A stretch of 64,000 bases of DNA, from contig CAVTYH010000005.1 in the NCBI GenBank assembly GCA_963738835.1, forward strand, positions 62,001 through 126,000, in the 5' to 3' direction. Shown here in pieces: positions 28,471 through 36,175 of this stretch. The stretch is from CAVTYH01 sp963738835 (GTDB lineage Bacteria > Planctomycetota > Planctomycetia > Pirellulales > JADZDJ01). The notes beneath the pieces are model-generated. The model did not search any database. It saw nothing but the letters and a program-made list of their open reading frames with translations, and was not told the DNA's origin. Numbering within the stretch: the first letter of the stretch is position 1; every line of letters begins with the position of its first letter. The position numbers were made by a program, and so were the translations under genes.

Positions 28471-29487
28471 ATGATCGAAAAACACGACGACGACCTGTTT
28501 AAAGATTCCGTCATGTCGTTCGGGGAGCACCTGAACGAACTTCGCGGCTGCCTGTGGCGCGCCATCCTGGGACTTTTCATTGGCGTCGGCTTGGGCTTCT
28601 TCTTTGCCGATGCGGTGGTCAGACTCATTCAGTTGCCGATTGAGAATGCACTGAAGAACTATTATCGAGTCGTCGCCGTGGAGGAACTGCGCAAAATCAA
28701 CCCAGACGCCGCCCCGGACGATTTTGCGCGGATCGAGCAACAAGGGATGGTGTTCGAGCGTGTCTATGTCGATCCAGAAGATTTTGCAAAAGCGCCCGGT
28801 GCGTTCAATTCAGCACCGCATTCGGCCGTCGAAGTGCAGCCTGCACCCAATCTTCAACCGCGCGGTTCGCCGCCGCCAGGTTTGAAAGAGGTCTTGATCT
28901 GGCACAGCCTCAACAACGATCCGCGCACGCGTACCAAGAGCCTGAGCAGCCAGGAAGCTTTCATGATCTGGCTGAAGGCCGCGCTCATCGTGGGCATTGT
29001 GTTTTCAAGCCCCTGGGTTTTTTATCAGGTTTGGAACTTCGTGGCCGCCGGCTTGTATCCGCATGAACGAAAATACGTCTACATCTACATGCCGTTTAGC
29101 CTGGCACTGTTTTTGACAGGCGTGTTTATGTCGCTGTTCGTGTTCAAGCCCATGCTGGCCTTCTTTTTTAGTTTCAACCGTTCTTTGGGCATCGATCCGG
29201 AGCCACGCATCAGCGAATGGCTCAGCTTCGTGATGATCTTGCCGCTGGGCTTTGGCCTGGCCTTTCAATTGCCGCTGGTGATGCTGTTTTTAGAACGGAT
29301 AGGCGTCTTCACGGTCCGCTCGTACTTGCAGCAGTGGCGCATTTCCGTGCTCGTGATTTGGGTCATCGCCGCCTTAGTGACCCCTGCCGATCCTTACAGC
29401 ATCTTCTTGTTGGCCCTGCCGATGATGGGCCTGTTCTTCTTCGGCATCATGCTCTGCAAATGGTGGCCGAGGGACCGCGGCAAGTGA
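28471..29487 (+). CDS. tatC: Sec-independent translocase TatC with a large periplasmic insertion
   Basis: 338 residues, against about 258 in Escherichia coli. TatC is the membrane receptor for twin-arginine signal peptides. The N-terminus has the usual MSFGEHLNELRGCLWRAILG. After the first helix (about 29-53) comes an insertion of roughly 100 residues, Pro- and charge-rich, before the second helix (EAFMIWLKAALIVGIVFSSP). The remaining helices and LVTPADPYSIFLLALPM are standard. No tatA/tatB is adjacent. A Tat-type signal is seen on the oxidoreductase at 42895. Confidence 0.92.
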   Translation: MIEKHDDDLFKDSVMSFGEHLNELRGCLWRAILGLFIGVGLGFFFADAVVRLIQLPIENALKNYYRVVAVEELRKINPDAAPDDFARIEQQGMVFERVYVDPEDFAKAPGAFNSAPHSAVEVQPAPNLQPRGSPPPGLKEVLIWHSLNNDPRTRTKSLSSQEAFMIWLKAALIVGIVFSSPWVFYQVWNFVAAGLYPHERKYVYIYMPFSLALFLTGVFMSLFVFKPMLAFFFSFNRSLGIDPEPRISEWLSFVMILPLGFGLAFQLPLVMLFLERIGVFTVRSYLQQWRISVLVIWVIAALVTPADPYSIFLLALPMMGLFFFGIMLCKWWPRDRGK

Positions 29488-29587
29488 CGGCCGCAAATCA
29501 CACGGTTTATCGTTGTATCATGCCACGCTCGTTGGACGGTGGTAATCCAACGACGCTAGTTCACAGTGGACGTAGGAATTCGATCTA

Positions 29588-29736
29588 TCACAAGCGACTG
29601 GCCAACACCACGGTGTAACCGTCGGGATCGCGCAGCCAGTATTCCCAGTGGTTCGGGCTGCCCTTGCCATCCGGCGGATTGCGATGGCGCGGCAGGACGA
29701 TCTCGGGCTGCCCGTCTTGGTTTTTTCTTCTGGTTC
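29588..29736 (-). pseudogene. C-terminal remnant of a VOC/glyoxalase-type gene
   Basis: The last 45 or so codons of this frame read GKGSPNHWEYWLRDPDGYTV then VLASRL. The RDPDGYTVVLAS ending is characteristic of vicinal-oxygen-chelate (glyoxalase/bleomycin resistance) proteins. No N-terminal half is visible upstream, where the secreted hypothetical gene at 29740-30165 occupies the DNA. I infer a truncated leftover. Confidence 0.45.
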
Positions 29737-29739
29737 TCG

Positions 29740-30165
29740 CTAGCGAGGAGCAGTTCCAGGCAGATGGACCGGATCCGTTTTGTTGGCCCCTTCTTCTGGT
29801 ACCCATGAGACCCGCACTGACTCTACCTCCATGTAGATGTACCAAGTGCGGCCGAAAGGCGAAGGGTTCTTTTCGGTCCCGCCGGGGTAAAGGCGCGTTC
29901 CAATCCGGCCTTCCACATGAATCAAGCTGCCGGGTTTGATGTTCTTCAGTTTTTCGTCTTCGAACAGGGCACATTGCTGTCCATTGGCAAACTCGGCGAT
30001 GTAGTACTTCCACAGATACTTCGGATGAATTTTTAATATGCCCTCAAGGACGGAGAGTTGACTCTTGGATTCAGCTTTCTGACTGCCGGCTGTGTCATCA
30101 CCCCGTGCCGCTACAAGGAATAAGCAAAATGTCAGCAAAGTGGCGAACATATTTCGAATAGGCAT
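29740..30165 (-). CDS. Secreted protein of unknown function
   Basis: 141 residues from the ATG at 30165 (MPIRNMFATLLTFCLFLVAA). The signal peptide ends at about residue 22 (AARGDD). The mature part has alternating hydrophobic strands with LKNIKPGSLIHVEGRIGTRL, which resembles an OB-fold strand pair, and a Trp/Tyr-rich strand GRTWYIYMEVESVRVSW. I do not recognise a named family. Confidence 0.6.
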   Translation of the reverse strand: MPIRNMFATLLTFCLFLVAARGDDTAGSQKAESKSQLSVLEGILKIHPKYLWKYYIAEFANGQQCALFEDEKLKNIKPGSLIHVEGRIGTRLYPGGTEKNPSPFGRTWYIYMEVESVRVSWVPEEGANKTDPVHLPGTAPR

Positions 30166-30628
30166 AGTTCGTCCTTTTATCTTGATAGGGCCCGACAGTT
30201 GATTGTGCAACTAAACTGTTGCCACGCATTGTAACAATGTTGATGGATCTTGCAGTCTGCAAACCCGGCGATCGCTTGTTTCAGAAATACTTGAGACATT
30301 GACCGACCGCTGTTCTGGCAGGATCTCCGGACCGTGCCAGCAAGGCGACCGCAGGTCTCCCTGCCATCAAAGTGAGACCTGCGGTCAAATGTGTGTGCGG
30401 GGTCAGGAAACCCGCGCACAACTGGATTTCTCCAAACTCGCCTTTGGGCCGTCTGGCCCAAAGCATACATTGACATTTGTACACATGTCAGTACAATGGC
30501 GAACGGAACTCTGGGCCCCCGCTCGCGATTGGCGAGGGCTGACGGTCTTTGACAAGTAAGTAAGAGTTTCCCGACCTCGGGTTTGGCCGTCCGAGGTTGG
30601 GTTGGATTGGCGCGGAACCGGAATTGAA

Positions 30629-30835
30629 CCACGGAGACACAGAGGCACGGAGAGAGCCGGCAACATTGGTCGCAAATGAACGCGGATCAACGCGAATGAG
30701 GCAGGGATTCAAGCAGTCGAGAATTAGATTGTGTTGAAGATCACCGACGGTCTGCAAAGCCTTGTCCGTATTTATTTGCGTTCATCTGCGTTCATTCGCG
30801 GCTATATAAAATGCCTTCTCTGCGTCTCTGTGGTG
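30629..30835. repeat. Long inverted repeat of CCACGGAGACACAGAG / TCTCTGTGGTG type
   Basis: The left part has CCACGGAGACACAGAGGCAC and AAATGAACGCGGATCAACGC. The right part has GCGTTCATCTGCGTTCATTC and TCTCTGCGTCTCTGTGGTG, which are approximate reverse complements in mirrored order. The stretch of about 200 bases could fold into a long imperfect hairpin. It lies in a gene-free spacer of more than 1.1 kb (30166-31323) in which I see no coding region. Confidence 0.65.
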
Positions 30836-30937
30836 AAAAATCCGCTCAGCTGCCACAGGCGACGGCGTGCACAAGTAATGCACAAATGTTTGATGCAAAA
30901 CACTGGTTTTTACGAGAGATTTGCGCGAACACTTTGT

Positions 30938-31009
30938 CATCGATTTTTATTTTTTGTGCGCGCATCGAGTCAGTAGCGCGCAAGCCCAGAGGTTGCAACC
31001 TCTGGGCTT
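30938..31009. repeat. Composite repeat unit 1: T-rich box plus AAGCCCAG palindrome (copy 3)
   Basis: CATCGATTTTTATTTTTTGT at 30938 is followed about 25 bases later by the palindrome AAGCCCAGAGGTTGCAACCT (30982-31009, ending CTGGGCTT). The same two parts recur in the same order at 31177-31269. Confidence 0.7.
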
Positions 31010-31176
31010 GGGAACACACGTTACGGCAAAGGTCTTACCCCGATCCTTTCTCGATAGGCGAGGAGAAAGAATGTCATCCGACCACTGCCCATTGATCACT
31101 GCTGCCATGTGACAGTCATGGAGCAATGTTTTTCAAAAACGCCTTGTTTTCCAGGCTCGATTTCCAAACATTGCGA

Positions 31177-31269
31177 CATCGATTTTTATTTTTTGCGCGA
31201 GCGCGCTTCGATCGTGGCAAATAGTGTGCGAAAACTTGCGCAAGCCCAGGGGTTGCAACCCCTGGGCTT
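31177..31269. repeat. Composite repeat unit 2: T-rich box plus AAGCCCAG palindrome (copy 4)
   Basis: CATCGATTTTTATTTTTTGC at 31177 is followed by a GCGCGAGCGCGC stretch and the palindrome AAGCCCAGGGGTTGCAACCC (31242-31269, ending CTGGGCTT). It lies just downstream of the PII gene, which is on the minus strand. Confidence 0.7.
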
Positions 31270-31323
31270 GGGAGAGCGGTAATTGACCGATGAGCGTTTC
31301 CCGACCGGCACGCTCGGACAATG

Positions 31324-31671
31324 TCAGATCGCTTCGCCGCCGCGTTCGCCGGTGCGGATGCGGATGCAATCGTCCATCGGGATGACGAAGATCTTGCCGT
31401 CGCCGATTTCGCCGGTGGGCCCGGTGCGGCCGCCCTTGATGATGGCGTTGATCGTGGGCTCGACGAACTCTTCGTTCACGGCTATTTGCAGTTGCACTTT
31501 GCGGAGCAGATTCACGCTGATTTCATGCCCCCGATACAGCTCGGCATGCCCTTTCTGGCGGCCAAAGCCTTGCACATCCATGACGGTGAGGCGAAACACC
31601 TCGACCTCGGTAAGCGCGGCCTTGACGGATTCCAACTTGCTGGGCTGAATGATAGCAATAATGAGCTTCAT
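31324..31671 (-). CDS. glnB: Nitrogen regulatory protein PII
   Basis: 115 residues, three more than Escherichia coli GlnB. PII trimers sense ATP/ADP and 2-oxoglutarate and control nitrogen assimilation. VQGFGRQKGHAELYRG, IGDGKIFVIP and IRIRTGE are conserved. In the T-loop, the uridylylation tyrosine (Tyr51, in RGAEYMV of the enteric protein) is replaced: this protein reads RGHEISVNLL. The extra residues are in GGRTGPTGEIGDGK. No amtB or glnA lies beside it. Confidence 0.92.
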   Translation of the reverse strand: MKLIIAIIQPSKLESVKAALTEVEVFRLTVMDVQGFGRQKGHAELYRGHEISVNLLRKVQLQIAVNEEFVEPTINAIIKGGRTGPTGEIGDGKIFVIPMDDCIRIRTGERGGEAI

Positions 31672-31818
31672 GAGTAGCGCTGGTGGAGTGGAAAGCGTGT
31701 ATGCAAAACGCGATCAATCGCAGGCGGAAGGGTTATCTCTCTAAACGATGTTAGTAGAGACTGTATGGCGCAACAAGTCCCGTTCCAGCGGAGGAATACG
31801 GTTGCGAGGAAACGCCCC

Positions 31819-31854
31819 GGCTTGAGTGAGCTAGGCGGAGCGCTCACTCAAGCC
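31819..31854. repeat. GGCTTGAGTGAGC hairpin
   Basis: A perfect 13-base stem (31819-31831 with 31842-31854) around a 10-base loop. The pairing extends outwards in part (GCCCC at 31814 with GGGGC at 31858). It belongs to the palindrome-rich spacer upstream of the PII gene. Confidence 0.7.
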
Positions 31855-31890
31855 ATTGGGGCATCCTTCTGGCCCAAGCACGAGCCGAAA

Positions 31891-31961
31891 GTAGGTCAGG
31901 CTTTAGCCCTGACAAGATCGAATTAACTAGTGGTGGGTTGTCAGACTGAAGTCTGACCTGC
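31891..31961. repeat. Facing pair of GTAGGTCAGGCTTTAGCC-type elements
   Basis: GTAGGTCAGGCTTTAGCCCT (31891 on, ending GACA) and TGTCAGACTGAAGTCTGACC (31939 on) are imperfect inverted copies. Each is itself a hairpin (GTCAGGCT/AGCCCTGAC; GTCAGACT/AGTCTGAC). About 24 bases separate them. Confidence 0.65.
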
Positions 31962-31974
31962 AAAGAAAAAATTA

Positions 31975-32039
31975 GGTGTCACGAGCTGCCCGACAAGCGT
32001 AAGCCCAACTTTTCGCCTACGAGACAGCCCGTGACACCC
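31975..32039. repeat. GGTGTCACGAGCTG inverted repeat
   Basis: GGTGTCACGAGCTGCC at 31975 pairs with GACAGCCCGTGACACC ending near 32038, with a few mismatches, around a 33-base loop. Confidence 0.6.
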
Positions 32040-32458
32040 CACACACGCGCTTCCGGCGTCATCATGACGCACTGCCACACCACACGTCGCACAAGATGCC
32101 CAACCAAGCGGACATCAGATTTGTTTGAATCATCCGTAAGCCGCAGACAGTTGACATCAGCTCTGGTCTAACCGACCGAAAACTGCTAACCAATCGATCT
32201 GCTCTCACACTGGCAGCGGACATGAATGCAAGCGCTATGCCAATGCCAGTTCGTCGCAAGCTGTCCGATTTTTGCCAACGCTTGCAACAGGCGAAGAGGC
32301 AGAGACTTAGGCCGACCAAATGCCTCGCGAATTTATTGGTCGGCTCTTAAACCGTCGACATTGCTGCCCGCTTTGCAGGCAAAAATCGCTGCGCTGCCGT
32401 GCAAACGAATTCGGACCTGCAATTCTAAGGTGTGTCCGCAATTCCACAGCGCAAAAAA

Positions 32459-32489
32459 GCAGCCCGGGGTCCTGCGACACCCGGGCTGC
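32459..32489 (-). terminator. Intrinsic terminator of porin copy 1
   Basis: On the minus strand, GCAGCCCGGG pairs perfectly with CCCGGGCTGC (32480-32489 with 32459-32468) around an 11-base loop and is followed directly by TTTTTT. It lies 48 bases after the porin stop. The identical structure follows porin copy 2. Confidence 0.85.
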
Positions 32490-32537
32490 GATCAGGTCAG
32501 CTCAACGAATCCCGATTCTCCGATCGTTCTCCAACCA

Positions 32538-34128
32538 CTAGAACTGATAGATGGCGTCCAGGCCGAACAAGAACTGCTGTCTGGCGGTGTTGTTGTCGTA
32601 CGGATTCTGCGAACCGACATTGGCGCTGGTCGCGTTGAACCAATCGTACCGCAGTTCCGGGCGAATGTTCCAGTTGCCGTTGGGCTTGTAGTTCAGGCCC
32701 AGCGACAGTTCGTAGAAGTCGCCGGCGAAGAAGTTGCCCACCAGCGGGTTGCCTGGGCGCAGACCCGTAACGACAAAGCCATCATCATCATGGAACCATT
32801 CCATCCGCACGCCGGCCGTCCAGCAGCAGTTGAGCTTGTAGAACAAGTACTGGTTCAGGCCATACCATTCGGCCGTCTGAGTGCCTTGCAGGGTCGCTGC
32901 ATCTTGCTGAATCCCCAAGTCGTGTTGCAGCACGTAAGTGTACCGGCTGGTCAAGTTGCGGGTCCACACCAGGCTGTACATCGTCCGGTTCGCCTCGGGA
33001 CCGACGCCCGGCACGTTCACCGTGCTTTCGTTGCCCGTCACAATCGCGAAAGCCAGGCTGCCGTAATCCTTGTCGGTATAAGTGATGCCGCCCAAGAATT
33101 GCGGTCCGAATGTGAAGTCGAATTCGTTCCAGCCCGACACGATACCGGCCGACCAGCTCCAGTTGTCGTTAATGCTCCGGCTGGCCAAAGCACCCGTGTG
33201 GGTGAATGGCTCGGCGTATTGCATGGTGTAGGCGTGCGTGTAGAAGAAGTTGCCGATATCGGGCACCACTTCATAGCCAATGATGGTGTAGAAGTGACCC
33301 CATTTAATTCTCAGGTCGTCGTAGTCGGTTTCCGCGTACAACTGCGGCATGGCGAAGCCGTACTTGAAAGCGTCGCCGCCACCGGACCTCGTCGAGGTGC
33401 CCCAGCGGGGAACGTTGCCCACCGGCGTGCCGTCCAAGCCGGCCGCGGTGGTGAAGAAGTAATCGCTACCCCACATGAAGTCGACGTTGCCGCCGAGGAA
33501 CCAGCCGCAGTTCTTCGACAGGTCGGTGGTGCGGGCCAGAATGCCATAGAACTGATTCAATTGTCCGTTGTCTTGGTCCGGGAACGTCACCGGCCCGTTC
33601 CAGCCACCACCGGAAGGCGAGTCGCTGTTGCCCATGATGCCGCCCGACACCCAACCGGTCAGCGTGGCGTCGTGGGATTTCAGGCAGCAGCAATCGTCGA
33701 AGCAGCGGCAAACCGTCTGATCTTCGCAGGTGAGCGGGCACGAATCGCACCAGCAGAAGCAGGGGTGCAGTTTGCAGCAGCAATGCAGAAGATGGGGCAG
33801 TTTCTCGTGGCAGCAGCCGTTGCAGTCGGTGCAAGTTTCGCAACCGCAGCCGCAGCCGCAGCTCGATTCCGCGGCAGCGCAGCTGGGGGCCGCCGCATTG
33901 CAGCTAGGAGCAGCCGCCGTGTTGCAGCTGGGCACCGAGGCAGCCGGCGCCGGAGCGGCGGGCGCTGGGTGCCGCAGGAGCGGCGGGCTGCGAGGCATTG
34001 TAGTAGTCGTAATTGCCGTACTCGTACGCCGACGGCGTGAAAGTACGAGACGAGGTCTGGGCGTAGGCCACTGCGGCCGGTAAGCCGTAGGCCAGGGCGA
34101 TCACCATCGCCATTCTTGTAGACTTCAT
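32538..34128 (-). CDS. Cys-rich outer-membrane beta-barrel porin, copy 1 (2-base deletion)
   Basis: It is almost identical to the gene at 34583-36175. The ATG at 34128 starts MKSTRMAMVIALAYGLPAAV with a signal peptide. A 2-base loss (one GC of GCGCGC, about 33962-33966) shifts the frame after about residue 54, so as written the product is truncated in the Ala/Pro linker. The downstream frame encodes the Cys-rich segment and the entire barrel without further damage. The only other difference found in the coding part is a silent base (33063, TAC against TAT). Either this copy is switched off by slippage in the GC run, or the base call is wrong. Confidence 0.82.
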
Positions 34129-34493
34129 GTTCCTAAACTCCAATCCGTTGAAGGACTCGGGGGGACGAAGCGTGAGTTCGTCACGCCTCGTGCATTGTGG
34201 GCGGGCTGATCTGGCGGGATGGCAACGGAGGGAGAGCCGCCTATGCTGTCGGCTCCAATGCCACACGATTAGCTATCGGCCCCGGTCTTCACCGGAATTC
34301 ATCCGAAAGGCGGCAAAACAGGCCGGCTGCGCTCGTCTGGATCGAGGAATTTGAAGGTTTGCCGATTATGCCACACAAAACGTTGACAGAATCAGCCGGC
34401 CAGAACCGTTGCTGTGCGCAAAAAAATCGATGCATTTAACCCATCGTCCGCATTGCTCGACGGCTGGGCGCAGAGCGTTTAGAGAAGTGGCTG
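34129..34493. other. Upstream region of porin copy 1
   Basis: No gene. It contains the shared, structured element at 34229-34330. The adjoining sequence up to the terminator of copy 2 has no identifiable feature. The first 18 bases before the start are identical to copy 2; beyond that the two upstream regions diverge. Confidence 0.5.
34229..34330 (-). promoter_or_regulatory. Conserved structured element upstream of porin copy 1
   Basis: This stretch of about 100 bases, 100-200 bases before the start, aligns with 36272-36370 upstream of copy 2 at roughly 80-85 percent, while the sequence between element and start differs. Two short stems are kept in both: GAGCCG/CGGCTC (34234-34239 with 34250-34255), with a different 10-base loop in each copy, and CGAT/ATCG around TAGCT (34266-34278). 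Also shared are GAATTCATCC and GGCAAAACAGGC. It could be a 5' UTR RNA element or an operator. I cannot assign it to a known riboswitch. Confidence 0.5.
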
Positions 34494-34503
34494 GCGCAAA
34501 AAA

Positions 34504-34534
34504 GCAGCCCGGGGTCCTGCGACACCCGGGCTGC
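34504..34534 (-). terminator. Intrinsic terminator of porin copy 2
   Basis: The same 10-base GCAGCCCGGG/CCCGGGCTGC stem and T6 tail as after copy 1, read on the minus strand. It is part of the identical block shared by the two copies. Confidence 0.85.
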
Positions 34535-34582
34535 GATCAGGTCAGCTCAACGAATCCCGATTCTCCGATCGTTCTCCAACCA

Positions 34583-36175
34583 CTAGAACTGATAGATGGC
34601 GTCCAGGCCGAACAAGAACTGCTGTCTGGCGGTGTTGTTGTCGTACGGATTCTGCGAACCGACATTGGCGCTGGTCGCGTTGAACCAATCGTACCGCAGT
34701 TCCGGGCGAATGTTCCAGTTGCCGTTGGGCTTGTAGTTCAGGCCCAGCGACAGTTCGTAGAAGTCGCCGGCGAAGAAGTTGCCCACCAGCGGGTTGCCTG
34801 GGCGCAGACCCGTAACGACAAAGCCATCATCATCATGGAACCATTCCATCCGCACGCCGGCCGTCCAGCAGCAGTTGAGCTTGTAGAACAAGTACTGGTT
34901 CAGGCCATACCATTCGGCCGTCTGAGTGCCTTGCAGGGTCGCTGCATCTTGCTGAATCCCCAAGTCGTGTTGCAGCACGTAAGTGTACCGGCTGGTCAAG
35001 TTGCGGGTCCACACCAGGCTGTACATCGTCCGGTTCGCCTCGGGACCGACGCCCGGCACGTTCACCGTGCTTTCGTTGCCCGTCACAATCGCGAAAGCCA
35101 GGCTGCCATAATCCTTGTCGGTATAAGTGATGCCGCCCAAGAATTGCGGTCCGAATGTGAAGTCGAATTCGTTCCAGCCCGACACGATACCGGCCGACCA
35201 GCTCCAGTTGTCGTTAATGCTCCGGCTGGCCAAAGCACCCGTGTGGGTGAATGGCTCGGCGTATTGCATGGTGTAGGCGTGCGTGTAGAAGAAGTTGCCG
35301 ATATCGGGCACCACTTCATAGCCAATGATGGTGTAGAAGTGACCCCATTTAATTCTCAGGTCGTCGTAGTCGGTTTCCGCGTACAACTGCGGCATGGCGA
35401 AGCCGTACTTGAAAGCGTCGCCGCCACCGGACCTCGTCGAGGTGCCCCAGCGGGGAACGTTGCCCACCGGCGTGCCGTCCAAGCCGGCCGCGGTGGTGAA
35501 GAAGTAATCGCTACCCCACATGAAGTCGACGTTGCCGCCGAGGAACCAGCCGCAGTTCTTCGACAGGTCGGTGGTGCGGGCCAGAATGCCATAGAACTGA
35601 TTCAATTGTCCGTTGTCTTGGTCCGGGAACGTCACCGGCCCGTTCCAGCCACCACCGGAAGGCGAGTCGCTGTTGCCCATGATGCCGCCCGACACCCAAC
35701 CGGTCAGCGTGGCGTCGTGGGATTTCAGGCAGCAGCAATCGTCGAAGCAGCGGCAAACCGTCTGATCTTCGCAGGTGAGCGGGCACGAATCGCACCAGCA
35801 GAAGCAGGGGTGCAGTTTGCAGCAGCAATGCAGAAGATGGGGCAGTTTCTCGTGGCAGCAGCCGTTGCAGTCGGTGCAAGTTTCGCAACCGCAGCCGCAG
35901 CCGCAGCTCGATTCCGCGGCAGCGCAGCTGGGGGCCGCCGCATTGCAGCTAGGAGCAGCCGCCGTGTTGCAGCTGGGCACCGAGGCAGCCGGCGCCGGAG
36001 CGGCGGGCGCGCTGGGTGCCGCAGGAGCGGCGGGCTGCGAGGCATTGTAGTAGTCGTAATTGCCGTACTCGTACGCCGACGGCGTGAAAGTACGAGACGA
36101 GGTCTGGGCGTAGGCCACTGCGGCCGGTAAGCCGTAGGCCAGGGCGATCACCATCGCCATTCTTGTAGACTTCAT
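34583..36175 (-). CDS. Cys-rich outer-membrane beta-barrel porin, copy 2 (intact)
   Basis: 530 residues from the ATG at 36175, with AGGA seven bases upstream. A signal peptide ends near VAYAQ (residue 24). A Tyr/Asn segment and an Ala/Pro linker (to about 67) follow. Next comes a segment with 24 cysteines between residues 69 and 149, with GCGCGCETC, HCCCK, FCWCDSC and DDCCCLK as examples. Residues 155-530 are a beta-barrel with aromatic girdles and C-terminal ALDAIYQF, typical of barrels inserted by BamA. Sequence style fits the OmpL-like/BBP2 porins frequent in planctomycetes. The Cys-rich part may cross-link by disulfides, bind metal or anchor to cell-wall protein; that is inference. Confidence 0.85.
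   Translation of the reverse strand: MKSTRMAMVIALAYGLPAAVAYAQTSSRTFTPSAYEYGNYDYYNASQPAAPAAPSAPAAPAPAASVPSCNTAAAPSCNAAAPSCAAAESSCGCGCGCETCTDCNGCCHEKLPHLLHCCCKLHPCFCWCDSCPLTCEDQTVCRCFDDCCCLKSHDATLTGWVSGGIMGNSDSPSGGGWNGPVTFPDQDNGQLNQFYGILARTTDLSKNCGWFLGGNVDFMWGSDYFFTTAAGLDGTPVGNVPRWGTSTRSGGGDAFKYGFAMPQLYAETDYDDLRIKWGHFYTIIGYEVVPDIGNFFYTHAYTMQYAEPFTHTGALASRSINDNWSWSAGIVSGWNEFDFTFGPQFLGGITYTDKDYGSLAFAIVTGNESTVNVPGVGPEANRTMYSLVWTRNLTSRYTYVLQHDLGIQQDAATLQGTQTAEWYGLNQYLFYKLNCCWTAGVRMEWFHDDDGFVVTGLRPGNPLVGNFFAGDFYELSLGLNYKPNGNWNIRPELRYDWFNATSANVGSQNPYDNNTARQQFLFGLDAIYQF

Larger units (their letters stand above)
31672..32448. other. Gene-free spacer packed with palindromes
   Basis: No believable reading frame is present. 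I see three different inverted repeats: GGCTTGAGTGAGC/GCTCACTCAAGCC (31819-31854); a pair of facing GTCAGGCTTTAGCCCTGAC-type elements (31891-31914 and 31939-31961); and GGTGTCACGAGCTG/CAGCCCGTGACACC (31975-32039). The rest up to the porin terminator at 32459 has nothing I can identify. Confidence 0.6.

Noticed and set aside
30600..30640. tRNA-like T-arm on the minus strand (GGTTCAATTCCGG)
   Set aside because: It is part of the CCACGGAGACACAGAG spacer repeat. No D-arm, anticodon arm or acceptor stem can be built around it.
30900..32040. CRISPR array
   Set aside because: The repeats are palindromic, few, unevenly spaced and of several families. There are no regular spacers and no cas genes in the window.
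34504..34534. Terminator hairpins as members of the spacer palindrome families
   Set aside because: They are followed by T6 on the gene strand, lie at a fixed distance after the porin stops and are part of the duplicated block, so they are ordinary intrinsic terminators.
32226..36130. Very long plus-strand frames (about 600 and 570 codons) opposite the two porins
   Set aside because: They lie antisense to the porins, are rich in Val, Arg, Glu and Gln as expected from the reverse of Tyr/Asn/Trp-rich barrel codons, lack starts with ribosome sites, and end in low-complexity Ala/Arg.
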